A stretch of DNA of 42,608 bases from Firmicutes bacterium HGW-Firmicutes-3 (lineage in GTDB: Bacteria > Bacillota > Clostridia > Lachnospirales > Vallitaleaceae). The stretch spans positions 1 through 42,608 of the forward strand of contig PGZS01000005.1 of assembly GCA_002841435.1 (NCBI GenBank). The letters run 5' to 3'. Under the pieces are notes generated by a model that saw only the letters and a program-made list of their open reading frames with translations, had not been told where the DNA came from and searched no databases. This document shows, piece after piece, positions 1-10,057 of the stretch (the first letter of the stretch is position 1; each line of letters begins with the position of its first letter). The translations under genes were made by a program, and so were the position numbers.

Positions 1-60
1 CCAGGCCAGATTAAGGTCAACGTAATCAGGGAAACCAGATCCATTGAATACGCTAAATAA
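1..60 (+). CDS. rny: C-terminal end of ribonuclease Y (partial, 5' outside window)
   Basis: Frame 1 reads PGQIKVNVIRETRSIEYAK*, which resembles the conserved RNase Y C-terminus; followed by a strong terminator. Confidence 0.8.
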   Translation, partial: PGQIKVNVIRETRSIEYAK

Positions 61-64
61 AGTT

Positions 65-97
65 AAGGCGTTATCTATTATAGATAACGCCTTTTTA
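65..97 (+). terminator. Intrinsic terminator downstream of rny
   Basis: Perfect inverted repeat AAGGCGTTATCTA / TAGATAACGCCTT followed by a T run. Confidence 0.9.
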
Positions 98-294
98 AAT
101 GCTTATTTTGACACTTTTTGATGAGACATTTGAATCCATAAAAAGATTTTCTTGCAATATAACAAATGATAAACCAGATATAGAGGAATAATGGCCTAAT
201 AAATGAAAAAACACTTTTCAAATCTTGCAAAACATGCTATTCTATAGATAGACTGTTTTAATAAAATGGCCTATATGGTTATTAGGAGGCGCTT

Positions 295-1596
295 ATGGCA
301 TACTACTCTCAATTTTCAAAAGAATCCTTGGATGCGCTACGTCTTGAACTGGAACAACAGTTGAAAAGATATAAGAGCGAAAACCACGACCTGAATATGG
401 CCCGTGGCAAACCTTGTTCCGATCAGTTGGATCTATCTAATGCCTTGTTAGATATTAAGATACCGCTAGAAAAGAATCCGAACGACGATTATAGAAATTA
501 TGGCTCATTAGATGGTATTCCACAAACCAAGAATCTCTTTGCAGATATATTGGATGTGGATCCTTCAGAGATCATCATTGGTGGCAACTCCAGCTTGAAC
601 ATGATGTACAGCACACTCGCTAAAGTCATGCTTTTTGGTACATCTGAAGAAGAAACACCATGGTGTCATGTAAAAGACCTCAAATTCTTATGCCCTGTAC
701 CTGGCTATGACAGACACTTTGCCATATGTCAAAAATTCGGCATGGAGATGATCAACATAGATATGACCGAAGAAGGACCGGATATGGATCAGGTTGAAGC
801 CCTCGTGGCAAAAGACCCTTCCATCAAAGGCATCTGGTGTGTACCTAAGTTCTCCAACCCAACAGGTATCACCTATTCCGATGAAGTGGTGGAACGTTTA
901 GCAAAGATGAAGACAGCAGCTTCGGATTTTCGAATCATCTGGGACAATGCCTATGTGGTTCATGAACTATATGAGGGTACACAGCCCCTTATGAACATCA
1001 TGAAAGCATGTAAAGCCGCAGGTACAGGGGACCGACCTTATCTTTTCACATCCATGTCCAAAGTGACATTTGCCGGTGCCTCAGTAGCAGCGATGGCAGC
1101 CAGTAAGAACAACATTGATTTCATACTTGGCATCATGGGTGTTCAGACCATTGGATCTGATAAGATTAACCAATACAGGCATTCAGCCTTTTTAAAAGAC
1201 CTACAAGGCGTCAAAGACCATATGAAGAAACACGCCAAGATTATCAAGCCTAAGTTTGACTTGGTCCTTCAGATCCTAGATGAGAAGTTATCAGACCGTC
1301 AGATCGCAACCTGGAGTGTACCAAGAGGCGGTTATTTCATTAATCTGGATGTTATGGAAGGTTGTGCTAAGGAAGTGGTTTTAATGGCAGAATCCGTTGG
1401 CCTTAAGCTCACACCGGCCGGTGCGACCTATCCTTACGGTAAGGACCCTTGTGACCGAAACATTCGAATTGCACCCACTTTTCCACCTATGGATGAACTG
1501 AAAAAAGCCATCGAGATCTTATGTGTCTGCATTGAGTTGGTATCCATTCACAAATACCTCCAGCGATTTGATCACAAAATAGAAATGGCTCAATAA
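295..1596 (+). CDS. Aminotransferase class I/II (aspartate aminotransferase type Ic / MocR-like aminotransferase family)
   Basis: 433 aa ORF with RBS (aggaggcgct); motifs NMARGKPCSDQLDLS, PGYDRHF, KFSNPTG, FTSMSKVTFAGA. Confidence 0.85.
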   Translation: MAYYSQFSKESLDALRLELEQQLKRYKSENHDLNMARGKPCSDQLDLSNALLDIKIPLEKNPNDDYRNYGSLDGIPQTKNLFADILDVDPSEIIIGGNSSLNMMYSTLAKVMLFGTSEEETPWCHVKDLKFLCPVPGYDRHFAICQKFGMEMINIDMTEEGPDMDQVEALVAKDPSIKGIWCVPKFSNPTGITYSDEVVERLAKMKTAASDFRIIWDNAYVVHELYEGTQPLMNIMKACKAAGTGDRPYLFTSMSKVTFAGASVAAMAASKNNIDFILGIMGVQTIGSDKINQYRHSAFLKDLQGVKDHMKKHAKIIKPKFDLVLQILDEKLSDRQIATWSVPRGGYFINLDVMEGCAKEVVLMAESVGLKLTPAGATYPYGKDPCDRNIRIAPTFPPMDELKKAIEILCVCIELVSIHKYLQRFDHKIEMAQ

Positions 1597-1609
1597 TTTA
1601 TAAGATAGA

Positions 1610-1639
1610 TAGACTGAGAAAAAATTTTTCTTAGTCTAT
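1610..1639 (+). terminator. Hairpin terminator after aminotransferase gene
   Basis: TAGACTGAGAAAAA / TTTTTCTTAGTCTA inverted repeat with one G-U pair. Confidence 0.6.
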
Positions 1640-1747
1640 TTCCACATTACCTTAACCACAGAAAGCCGATTATGTGCTATACTATTCTAAGAAAATATAA
1701 AGAATAAGTAAGACCTTAACCCATCATCAAGCTGAAAGGATACCAAT

Positions 1748-3178
1748 ATGAACAATACATATGAAACCCCACTAGGATCTAGGTATGCCAGCCCAGAGAT
1801 GCTCTACCTATTCTCACCGGACAAGAAGTTTAAGACATGGCGTAAGCTATGGATCGCTTTGGCTGAAGCCCAGAAGGAACTGGGACTGGATATAACCGAT
1901 GAACAGATAGAGGAACTAAAGGCTTATGCAGAAGATATTAACTACGAGGTTGCCATAGCCAGAGAAAAAGAAGTCCGTCATGATGTTATGGCCCATGTAT
2001 ATGCTTATGGTGAACAAGCCAAAAAAGCCAAGCCGATTATTCATTTAGGCGCTACCAGCTGTTATGTCGGGGACAACACAGACATCATCATCATGAATGA
2101 AGCACTAGCTCTGCTAAGAGAAAAATTGATTAATGTTATGGATAAGTTGGCAACATTTGCCATGACGTACAAAGATATGCCAACCTTAGGTTTTACCCAT
2201 TTTCAACCGGCTCAACTCACCACTGTTGGTAAGCGCGCCTGTCTATGGTTAGAAGACCTTTTGCTGGACTATGAGGACATGAACCATCAGCTCTCCAAAA
2301 GACTCCTTAGAGGCGCCAAAGGCACAACAGGGACTCAAGCGACTTTTCTCAGTCTTTTTGAGAATGACCATGAGAAAGTCATTCGCCTAGATGAGTTGAT
2401 TGCCGCTAAGGTAGGCTACACATCCTCATATCCTGTAACGGGACAGACCTACCCAAGGAAGTTAGACTCTCAATTCTTGAACGTCTTAAGCGGTATCGCC
2501 CAGTCAGCTTATAAGTTCAGTAACGACATGCGGTTGTTACAGAACCTTAAAGAAATAGAAGAACCTTTTGAGAAGAGTCAGATTGGGTCTTCTGCCATGG
2601 CTTATAAGCGTAATCCGATGCGAACGGAACGCATATCATCTTTGGCAAGACATGTGATTTGCAACGCCCTTAATCCGGCCATTACCGCATCAACCCAATG
2701 GTTTGAGCGTACGCTAGATGATAGTGCCAACAAGCGTTTGGCCATTCCGGAAGCTTTTCTTGCCGTAGATGCCATCCTTGAGATCTACATGAATGTGGTA
2801 GACGGCCTTGTGGTTTATCCTAAGGTTATACATAACCGTGTGATGAGCGAACTGCCTTTTATGGCAACAGAGATCATTATGATGGAAGGGGTCAAAAGAG
2901 GCGGCGACAGACAAGAACTTCATGAACTGATAAGGACCCATTCTATGGAAGCCGGTAAGCAAGTCAAGATAGAAGGTCTACCCAATGACCTTATCGAACG
3001 CATCCTGGCCGATTCAGAGTTCAAGATGACAGAAGAAGAGATGTATGCCATCTTAGCACCGGAGAACTTTATCGGTAGAGCGCCGGAACAAGTCGTAGAC
3101 TTTATAGCAGGCTATGTTCAACCGATACTTAAATCCAATAAAGCCATATTAGGAAAAACAGCGGAACTATCCGTTTAA
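1748..3178 (+). CDS. purB: Adenylosuccinate lyase
   Basis: 476 aa; fumarase/ASL superfamily signature GSSAMAYKRNPMRTERI; HLGATSCYVGDN. Confidence 0.95.
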   Translation: MNNTYETPLGSRYASPEMLYLFSPDKKFKTWRKLWIALAEAQKELGLDITDEQIEELKAYAEDINYEVAIAREKEVRHDVMAHVYAYGEQAKKAKPIIHLGATSCYVGDNTDIIIMNEALALLREKLINVMDKLATFAMTYKDMPTLGFTHFQPAQLTTVGKRACLWLEDLLLDYEDMNHQLSKRLLRGAKGTTGTQATFLSLFENDHEKVIRLDELIAAKVGYTSSYPVTGQTYPRKLDSQFLNVLSGIAQSAYKFSNDMRLLQNLKEIEEPFEKSQIGSSAMAYKRNPMRTERISSLARHVICNALNPAITASTQWFERTLDDSANKRLAIPEAFLAVDAILEIYMNVVDGLVVYPKVIHNRVMSELPFMATEIIMMEGVKRGGDRQELHELIRTHSMEAGKQVKIEGLPNDLIERILADSEFKMTEEEMYAILAPENFIGRAPEQVVDFIAGYVQPILKSNKAILGKTAELSV

Positions 3179-3204
3179 GAAGATAGAACAAGGAGGCAGG
3201 TAGT

Positions 3205-3999
3205 ATGAAGATTGGATTCATCGGCATTGGAAATATGGGATCGGCTATGTTAAAAGGCGCATCCACCAAACTGGACAAGACCAACCTGACCTATACAGAC
3301 ATCAATAAGGCCATGATGGAAGAAATCAAAGCAGAAACAGGCATACCATATGAAGCTGACAACATAAGCTTAACCCGGTCTGTAGATGTTATCGTACTGG
3401 CTATTAAGCCTCAGTATTTAAAAGAAGTTATGGAAAACATACGCAGTTATGTCAAGCCCACACAGATTATTTTATCCATTGCTCCCGGTATTACCATAGA
3501 ACATATTAAACACGCCTTAGGCGAAAAAATCAGAGTCGTACGAAGCATGCCAAACACGCCGGCGCTCGTACTAGAAGGCATGAGTGGGTATTGTTTTTCT
3601 CATGATGCTTATACACAAGCAGAAACAGACTTCATACGAGATTTCTTTGCGTCCTTTGGCCGTGGTATAGAGCTAACAGAACATCAACTGGACATGGTAG
3701 TCCCTATATCAGGGAGTTCTCCGGCCTACGGTTTTATGATGATTGAAGCCATGGCAGATGCCGGTGTCCTCATTGGATTACCAAGACAGATCAGTTATGA
3801 GTTAGCCGCCCAATCCATGTTAGGTGCCGCTAAGATGGTACTTGAGACCAAGACCCATCCGGCCGTTTTAAAAGACGCGGTATGTTCACCGGGGGGCACT
3901 ACGATTGAAGCCGTAAGAGTCCTTGAAAGAACCGGCTTTAAGAGTAGCATCATAGAAGCCATGGTGGCATGTTACGACAAAACCAAAACTTTCCGATAA
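3205..3999 (+). CDS. proC: Pyrroline-5-carboxylate reductase
   Basis: 264 aa; N-terminal Rossmann GFIGIGNMGSAM; RSMPNTPALV; C-terminal CSPGGTTIEAVRVLE. Confidence 0.95.
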   Translation: MKIGFIGIGNMGSAMLKGASTKLDKTNLTYTDINKAMMEEIKAETGIPYEADNISLTRSVDVIVLAIKPQYLKEVMENIRSYVKPTQIILSIAPGITIEHIKHALGEKIRVVRSMPNTPALVLEGMSGYCFSHDAYTQAETDFIRDFFASFGRGIELTEHQLDMVVPISGSSPAYGFMMIEAMADAGVLIGLPRQISYELAAQSMLGAAKMVLETKTHPAVLKDAVCSPGGTTIEAVRVLERTGFKSSIIEAMVACYDKTKTFR

Positions 4000-4008
4000 G
4001 GAGGATTT

Positions 4009-4551
4009 ATGGAAAACAAATTCAGACGCATCAAGCGTACGGAGATACACAAAGGCAAGCGTGTTCATCTCTTTCATGACCGGTTGGTAACACCCACCGG
4101 TAAGGAAGTAGACTGGGAACTGATCATGCATCCCGGTGCATCAGCCGTCATACCCATTGATGAAGATGGGAAGATTGTTATGGTACGGCAGTACAGAAAC
4201 GCAAGTGACGACTATGTCTTAGAGATTCCGGCCGGGGTATTTGATGCGCCCGACGAAGATCCCCTAGCTTGTGCCAAAAGAGAACTGGAAGAAGAGATCG
4301 GTTATACCTCAGAAGATGTAACCTTTTTGTACAAATTCTACTCAAGCATCGGCATCTGTGATGAGGTCATCCACATCTTTGTGGCAAAGAACCTAATCCT
4401 AAGCAGACAGAATCTTGATGACGATGAATTCGTCACCATCGAACGCTATACACTAGATGAACTGGTCGACATGGTCTTTGATGGCCGTTTGACCGACAAC
4501 AAAACAATATCATCCATAATGACCTACAAAGTCAGCTTGGAAAGAGCATAA
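4009..4551 (+). CDS. NUDIX hydrolase (ADP-ribose pyrophosphatase-like)
   Basis: 180 aa; Nudix box GVFDAPDEDPLACAKRELEEEIGY; RBS aaggagga. Confidence 0.92.
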   Translation: MENKFRRIKRTEIHKGKRVHLFHDRLVTPTGKEVDWELIMHPGASAVIPIDEDGKIVMVRQYRNASDDYVLEIPAGVFDAPDEDPLACAKRELEEEIGYTSEDVTFLYKFYSSIGICDEVIHIFVAKNLILSRQNLDDDEFVTIERYTLDELVDMVFDGRLTDNKTISSIMTYKVSLERA

Positions 4552-4585
4552 GGGCCTTATTAGAGAAGATGAGAATGAGGCGGCC

Positions 4586-4618
4586 CAAGAAGAAGAGACC
4601 AATGGTTTCTTCTTCTTG
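4586..4618 (+). terminator. Putative hairpin terminator after NUDIX gene
   Basis: CAAGAAGAAGAGACC / GGTTTCTTCTTCTTG inverted repeat (one G-U), 3-nt loop; no clean T tract after it. Confidence 0.4.
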
Positions 4619-4805
4619 TAAGTTAATAACAAAACTATATAGTTGAACGACCATGTAAAGCCTATAGTTACGAAAGTATCAACGTAATCTATATGCTGAA
4701 TATGGTCAGGTGAAACTTAGTTTTGTAAGTTCTGACGGATAATGGTCGACTTTCTTCTCTGACTTTGGTATAATTAGACCATCTTATAGTTTGAAGGGCG
4801 TAGTC

Positions 4806-5693
4806 ATGAAACTGAGCGTGAAGGAATTTCTCGAGTACCTAGAACAAGTAAAAGGTGCATCGGACAATACAATTCAATCCTACCATAGGGATGTCAACCA
4901 TTTTATCGAGTTTGTACAAGGACATTTCGACACCAAAGAGCTAAGTGGTATAACAGGCACACAACTGAATGCTTATATCAAAGATATGGAAGACAAAGGC
5001 AGAGCGCCTTCAACCATCTCTAGAAATATGGCTTCTCTTAGGTCCTTTTTTCATTACCTTATGCGACGCAACATCATTCGCAAGGACCCCACTGAGATGT
5101 TAATCACACCGAAGGTGGAGAAAAAAGCACCGGAGGTATTGACTTTCAATGAGATTGAGGTATTACTGGGTCAGCCTTATGAAAGCGATGATAAAGGTAT
5201 TCGTGACAAAGCCATGCTTGAATTGCTCTATGCCACAGGGATTAGGGTTACAGAACTCATCGGGCTAGGTGAAGATGATATCAATATTACGATGGGCTAC
5301 ATTAAGTGCTCATCCTCTAAAAGTGAACGGATTATACCAATCGGACAAGCTGCACAGCTGGCTTTGTTCAAGTATATGAACGGACCACGCAACCATATGA
5401 TCAAAGAAACCAACGAAAAGACACTATTTGTAAGTTGTCTTGGCGAGTCAATGAGCCGTCAAGGGTTTTGGAAGATTGTCAAGATTTATTCGAAAAAAGC
5501 CGGGATCAAAAAGAAAATAACACCCCATATTTTAAGACATTCCTTTGCTAGCCATTTAGTTGAGAACGGGGCAGACTTAAGGTCTGTGCAGGAGATGCTT
5601 GGCCATGCCAATATATCTACGACTCAGGTTTATTCAAGGTTGAATGATTTTAAATTAAGGGATGTCTATATAAAAGCACATCCAAGGGCTTAA
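4806..5693 (+). CDS. xerD: Tyrosine recombinase XerD-like (ORF open from 4791; ATG at 4806 preferred)
   Basis: Catalytic residues in ATGIRVTEL, HILRHSFASHLVENGADLRSVQEMLGHANISTTQVYS. Confidence 0.85.
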   Translation: MKLSVKEFLEYLEQVKGASDNTIQSYHRDVNHFIEFVQGHFDTKELSGITGTQLNAYIKDMEDKGRAPSTISRNMASLRSFFHYLMRRNIIRKDPTEMLITPKVEKKAPEVLTFNEIEVLLGQPYESDDKGIRDKAMLELLYATGIRVTELIGLGEDDINITMGYIKCSSSKSERIIPIGQAAQLALFKYMNGPRNHMIKETNEKTLFVSCLGESMSRQGFWKIVKIYSKKAGIKKKITPHILRHSFASHLVENGADLRSVQEMLGHANISTTQVYSRLNDFKLRDVYIKAHPRA

Positions 5694-5876
5694 TTTAGCG
5701 TATTAACCAATTACATGAGGGCTTTAACAATAGGTTAACCTAGACTTTTTACCATGCAAATGATACAATTGTACAGGTGTGCCTATAGGATGATAAGTAA
5801 AAACAACCAAGGTATTAACTAATTTGGTGAAAAATTAACTAGTAGCAAGAAAATGATATAATGGGATGGTGACGTA

Positions 5877-7787
5877 ATGAATCAGAAAATGAAGTTTTAT
5901 TTGGTTTCAGGAATGGGGTTACTTGCGGTTCAAGGGATAATAGTCTTTCTAAGCTTGGGAACTTGGATAGGTTTATCACTTACAGTTGTACTGAGCATAC
6001 TTGTTGTTGTGGGGGCAGATAGACTGTTTAATGCCACAGGATCTCAACATGGGTTCGGTAACGAACAAAAAGTGGATCACTCCAGATCCATAGCCGATGA
6101 TCTAAAAGCCGGTCTAGACGAGAAGCTCTTTAACATTGCAGAAGGTTTGGGTTTTGACTCACAACAACTTCTGTGGTTGTCTCAAGACAACATCAACACC
6201 TTTAACAAGCTGGCCAAGATATCTTATGAGATTGAAGGCTTTAGTGAGCAAAACGCAGCCAGTTCAGAAGAAATCAACGCAAGCATCAACGAATTGGTGG
6301 GCACCTCTACCAACTTAAACAGCAGTGCTCTAGAGATTGAAAAGCATTCACAAACCTCTATAGAAATGCTCGAGAAAAACAAAAAGACCATACAGAGCAT
6401 CGGTGATTTCATGCTCAGCTTGAATGAAGTGACCACCGTAGCCACCGATAACAACGTGGAATTACAAAGCTCCTCCAATAAGATCTATGAGATCGTAGAT
6501 TATATCCGTAAGATCTCCAGTCAAACCAATCTACTTGCTCTGAATGCGGCTATTGAAGCAGCAAGAGCCGGCGAAGCAGGACGCGGCTTTGCCGTCGTTG
6601 CTACAGAGATTCGTAAGTTGGCAGAACAGACCGATGAAGCCATCTCTGTTATTGAAGGTGTGGTCAAAGGTATCCTAGCTAAGATTACCACTTCCAACAA
6701 CGCCATGAGTCAGATTGGCGATCGTATGAACGATGTGGACAATGTTATTAAGGAATCCTCAAAAGTCATTAACGAGATAGAAGACATCTTAAACGAAGTC
6801 AAAACCAATATCTCTGAGTTAACCAAGGTATCTCTTGTTCAGAAAAACACCACCATGGAGATTGAAAAAGCCATTGAGGATGTTACATGTGCTGTTGAAG
6901 AGACCCATAACATTACTTACAAGTCCATTGAGATGGTTGAAACACAGAATAGGAAGAACGGCGAAGTCCTTGATTTTTGTAACAAGATCAGTGAGATGGC
7001 TGAAGACCTACAAAAAGAAGCGGTTAATTTCAAGAAAGACAATGAGATTATATTTGGTGTCAATCCCTTCATTGCACCGGAAGCCATCAAGAAGATGTAC
7101 ATACCGATTCTTGAGCGTGTCTGTGAAAGCGTCGGTCTTAGGGCCAGAACCATCATAGTAAAGAACTATGACGCACTAAGCGACAGTGTCAAGAACGGCA
7201 TCATTGATATTGGTTGGTTCTCACCTTTTGCTTATGTGAATGCAAAAGAAGCAGCCGGTGTTAAGCCGGTAGTCACACCAAAAGTAGGGGGTAAGAGTTC
7301 CTACAACGGTTACATCATCGCCCGTAAAGACGGAAGTGTTAAGAGTCTAAATGATCTGAAAGGCAAAGCCTTTGGTTATGTAGATGAGAAAAGTGCCTCC
7401 GGCTATCTCTATGCAAGAGACAGCATCAAGAGCAACAACATGAATCCGGATACCCTATTTAGTAAAGTACTGTTTCTTGGTAACCATGATAACGTCATCA
7501 ACGCCGTTATGCAAGGAGAAATAGACGCAGGTGCTACCTTCAACGAAGCTTTTGAAGCAGCGACAGTTAACGGCATAAGAACCAATGAGTTGACCATTAT
7601 ATCCAAAACCGATGACATACCAAAAGACGTTCTTGCAGCAAGAAAAGATATGTCCGATGAAGTCATCGCCAAGCTCAAAAAAGCCTTTGTGGAATTTGAT
7701 AACTACGCAGGGATTGAAACCAAAGTACAAGGTTTCATCGAGAGCCATGACGAGCAATATGATGTTATAAGAAAATTAAACAAATAA
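5877..7787 (+). CDS. Methyl-accepting chemotaxis protein signalling domain fused to a PhnD-like phosphonate/phosphite-type substrate-binding domain
   Basis: 636 aa: N-terminal hydrophobic hairpin; MCP hairpin tip [41 protein letters not shown]-terminal [25 protein letters not shown]...[15 protein letters not shown]...GDNA-like PhnD pattern. Confidence 0.85.
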   Translation: MNQKMKFYLVSGMGLLAVQGIIVFLSLGTWIGLSLTVVLSILVVVGADRLFNATGSQHGFGNEQKVDHSRSIADDLKAGLDEKLFNIAEGLGFDSQQLLWLSQDNINTFNKLAKISYEIEGFSEQNAASSEEINASINELVGTSTNLNSSALEIEKHSQTSIEMLEKNKKTIQSIGDFMLSLNEVTTVATDNNVELQSSSNKIYEIVDYIRKISSQTNLLALNAAIEAARAGEAGRGFAVVATEIRKLAEQTDEAISVIEGVVKGILAKITTSNNAMSQIGDRMNDVDNVIKESSKVINEIEDILNEVKTNISELTKVSLVQKNTTMEIEKAIEDVTCAVEETHNITYKSIEMVETQNRKNGEVLDFCNKISEMAEDLQKEAVNFKKDNEIIFGVNPFIAPEAIKKMYIPILERVCESVGLRARTIIVKNYDALSDSVKNGIIDIGWFSPFAYVNAKEAAGVKPVVTPKVGGKSSYNGYIIARKDGSVKSLNDLKGKAFGYVDEKSASGYLYARDSIKSNNMNPDTLFSKVLFLGNHDNVINAVMQGEIDAGATFNEAFEAATVNGIRTNELTIISKTDDIPKDVLAARKDMSDEVIAKLKKAFVEFDNYAGIETKVQGFIESHDEQYDVIRKLNK

Positions 7788-7791
7788 GGAA

Positions 7792-7846
7792 AAAGAGAGG
7801 AACTTTAGAGGTCGGTATATCTAAGGTTCTTCTTTTTTCATATCCA
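7792..7846 (+). terminator. Putative terminator after MCP gene
   Basis: Imperfect inverted repeat around AAGAGAGGAACTTTAGA / TCTAAGGTTCTTCTT followed by T run. Confidence 0.5.
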
Positions 7847-8213
7847 TGTGTATACTGAAAAATGAATAAACGAGAAGGCATGTATTCTCCTATCATCAAG
7901 AACACTTATACGATCAGATAAAGCCACGTTTTCAATACACAACCCTGTCAAATATTCCTATTGGGTTATTAGGATAATCTATGTTATAATAATATCTGTA
8001 TCATATTCAGAAGAGATATATTATGTGTAAATCAATCAGATTTAAAGAGTTAATTATCCTTAGAAGAAGATCAACTTAAGTTCAGGGAAAAGACCAGCAT
8101 GTACTTTTGATGTCTAACCGAATATGCGTTACATATAGACAATAATAGCCCATTTACAGTAGGGTGACTAAAATGATTTGAAGGTAAGCGATTACCAATA
8201 TGAGGTGAATATA

Positions 8214-9977
8214 ATGAAAAAATTAACAAGCTTGATTATGATAGCGGTGCTTACGACAAGCATGATACAGTTGCATGTGGATGCAGAAGCAATATCAACA
8301 AGTAAGTATGCTAATATACTATCAGAAGTAGGCATCTTTAGTGGAAGTGATAAAGGCCTTGAACTTGATCGTGAACCTACAAGACTTGAAGGCTTAGTTT
8401 TGACTTTGAGAATGCTTGGGCTGGAAGAAGAAGCCAAAAACTATAATAAGAAAGTTGTGGATTTTAAAGATGTACCAGCATGGGGAGAACCATATGTTCA
8501 ATATGCATATAATTTGAATTTAACTAAAGGTATTAGCGATGAGCATTTTGGATCTTATAATCATATGGATAGGAAATCATACTTAACTTTTATGCTTAGA
8601 TTATTGGGTTATAATGATGATAAAAATGACTTTGCGTGGTCAAATGCAATAGAAAAAGCAGTTGAAGCTGGTATCATCAAAAAAAGTGAGATGAACTCTA
8701 AAGAGTTTCTTAGAAGTGATCTTGCAGAAGTCTCTTATAACACCTTAAATACTAATCTAAAAGGACAAAACAAACTACTTGTAAAAAGCTTGAGAGAAAA
8801 AAATAAAATTGATCAAACAACATTTGATAAATTAAGTACCAAGATAGATGAAGGTAAAAAAGTAGAAAAGCCAGTAGTGGCACCTGTTGTTCTACAAGAA
8901 CCTATCATTCCACAAGCACCTATAACGCCACAAGCACCTATAACACCACAAGCACCTATAACACCACAAGGCAATATAAAAGTTGAGAGCTTTGGTGCGA
9001 TTGGCAATGGTACAGTAGATGATACGATTGCAATTCAAAAGGCCATTAATCAAGCAAGTGCGACAAAAAAGACATTAGTATTTAGTGAGAAGAAGACATA
9101 TAGAATAACAAAAACATTGTTAATGAAGAGTAATTTACATATTAGTGGTTATGGATCAACACTATCTATGCCATCACAAAGTGGATTGACTAACATGATG
9201 ATTACAGAATATGGGAAATATGTTGAAAATGTAACAGTTGAAGGACTAACTTTCGCATCAAAAAATGATAGATCAGGAACTGGATATGCTGCAGGTAGCT
9301 TAACCAGTAATGTTACAGGACTGCATTTTACAGGAATTAATAATTTAAAAGTTAAAGATGTTAATATGTATGATATGAATGTGGGAATTAAGTTTGGTGA
9401 ATCGGGCACCAGTCAAATCAATGAAAACATCATCTTAGAGAATACGCATATATACAGATCCTTAACACCCTTATTGATGAACACAACCAATGATCTTACA
9501 ATGAAAAAAGGCACATTAGATGCAAGTGCAGGATCAAGTAGGTACCTTCATTCTGTGTATATTGACAAGAATACAAGCAATATTACTTTTGATCAAGTAT
9601 TGTTTAAGAATTCACCAGGTGCAGGTGTACATCTATATAATGGTTATGCAAATACAAAAAAATCAACAAACATCAAGATTATTAATAGTCGCGTTGAAGA
9701 TTCAAGAGTTGGTATCTTAGTATTTACTGGTGCAAACAATGTAATTGTATCAAATGTAGAAATCATTAGAGTAGATCTAGGCTTTAGTATAGACAACGCA
9801 ATAAAGTTGGATATCGATAATGTGAGAATTATTGAACAGACAGCTCTTACCGATGTGCCTAAAGGTGCCTTTAGAATCAGGAATATGTACCAATCTAGCA
9901 TTAAGAATGTGACCATTGATGGCAATAATATGGAAGCAATATCATTTAACATAGATAATAAGATTGTTACATACTGA
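8214..9977 (+). CDS. Exported SLH-domain protein with Pro-rich linker and pectate-lyase-like beta-helix domain
   Basis: Signal peptide from MKKLTSLIMIAVLTTSMIQ (ORF opens at 8178); SLH-like repeats (FKDVPAWGEPYVQYAYNLNLTKGISDEHFG); linker (PQAPIT)n; then VESFGAIGNGTVDDTIAIQKAINQA typical of the Pectate_lyase_3 fold. Confidence 0.82.
   Translation: MKKLTSLIMIAVLTTSMIQLHVDAEAISTSKYANILSEVGIFSGSDKGLELDREPTRLEGLVLTLRMLGLEEEAKNYNKKVVDFKDVPAWGEPYVQYAYNLNLTKGISDEHFGSYNHMDRKSYLTFMLRLLGYNDDKNDFAWSNAIEKAVEAGIIKKSEMNSKEFLRSDLAEVSYNTLNTNLKGQNKLLVKSLREKNKIDQTTFDKLSTKIDEGKKVEKPVVAPVVLQEPIIPQAPITPQAPITPQAPITPQGNIKVESFGAIGNGTVDDTIAIQKAINQASATKKTLVFSEKKTYRITKTLLMKSNLHISGYGSTLSMPSQSGLTNMMITEYGKYVENVTVEGLTFASKNDRSGTGYAAGSLTSNVTGLHFTGINNLKVKDVNMYDMNVGIKFGESGTSQINENIILENTHIYRSLTPLLMNTTNDLTMKKGTLDASAGSSRYLHSVYIDKNTSNITFDQVLFKNSPGAGVHLYNGYANTKKSTNIKIINSRVEDSRVGILVFTGANNVIVSNVEIIRVDLGFSIDNAIKLDIDNVRIIEQTALTDVPKGAFRIRNMYQSSIKNVTIDGNNMEAISFNIDNKIVTY
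8911..8964 (+). repeat. Three tandem 18-bp units coding for the PQAPIT linker
   Basis: cacaagcacctataac(g/a)c repeated three times in frame. Confidence 0.9.
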
Positions 9978-10057
9978 TTTCTAACACTACGGCAACAAAT
10001 TGGGATTCTAAAAATCAGTGGATTTTAAGAAAATGAAATGTCTGGAAGGAAAAAAGG

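Noticed and set aside
4619-4805. Possible riboswitch upstream of xerD
   Set aside because: Looked for recognisable cyclic-di-GMP, T-box and other conserved cores and found none; only a promoter-like TATAAT near 4770 is supported.
6224-7757. Many minus-strand ORFs (e.g. 6224-6478, 6521-6706, 6917-7156, 7409-7678, 7455-7757)
   Set aside because: They lie antisense within the strongly coding MCP gene, have no recognisable domains or RBS, and are shadow ORFs.
8911-8964. Possible CRISPR-like short repeats
   Set aside because: Contiguous in-frame 18-bp coding repeats with no spacers; they encode the PQAPIT linker.
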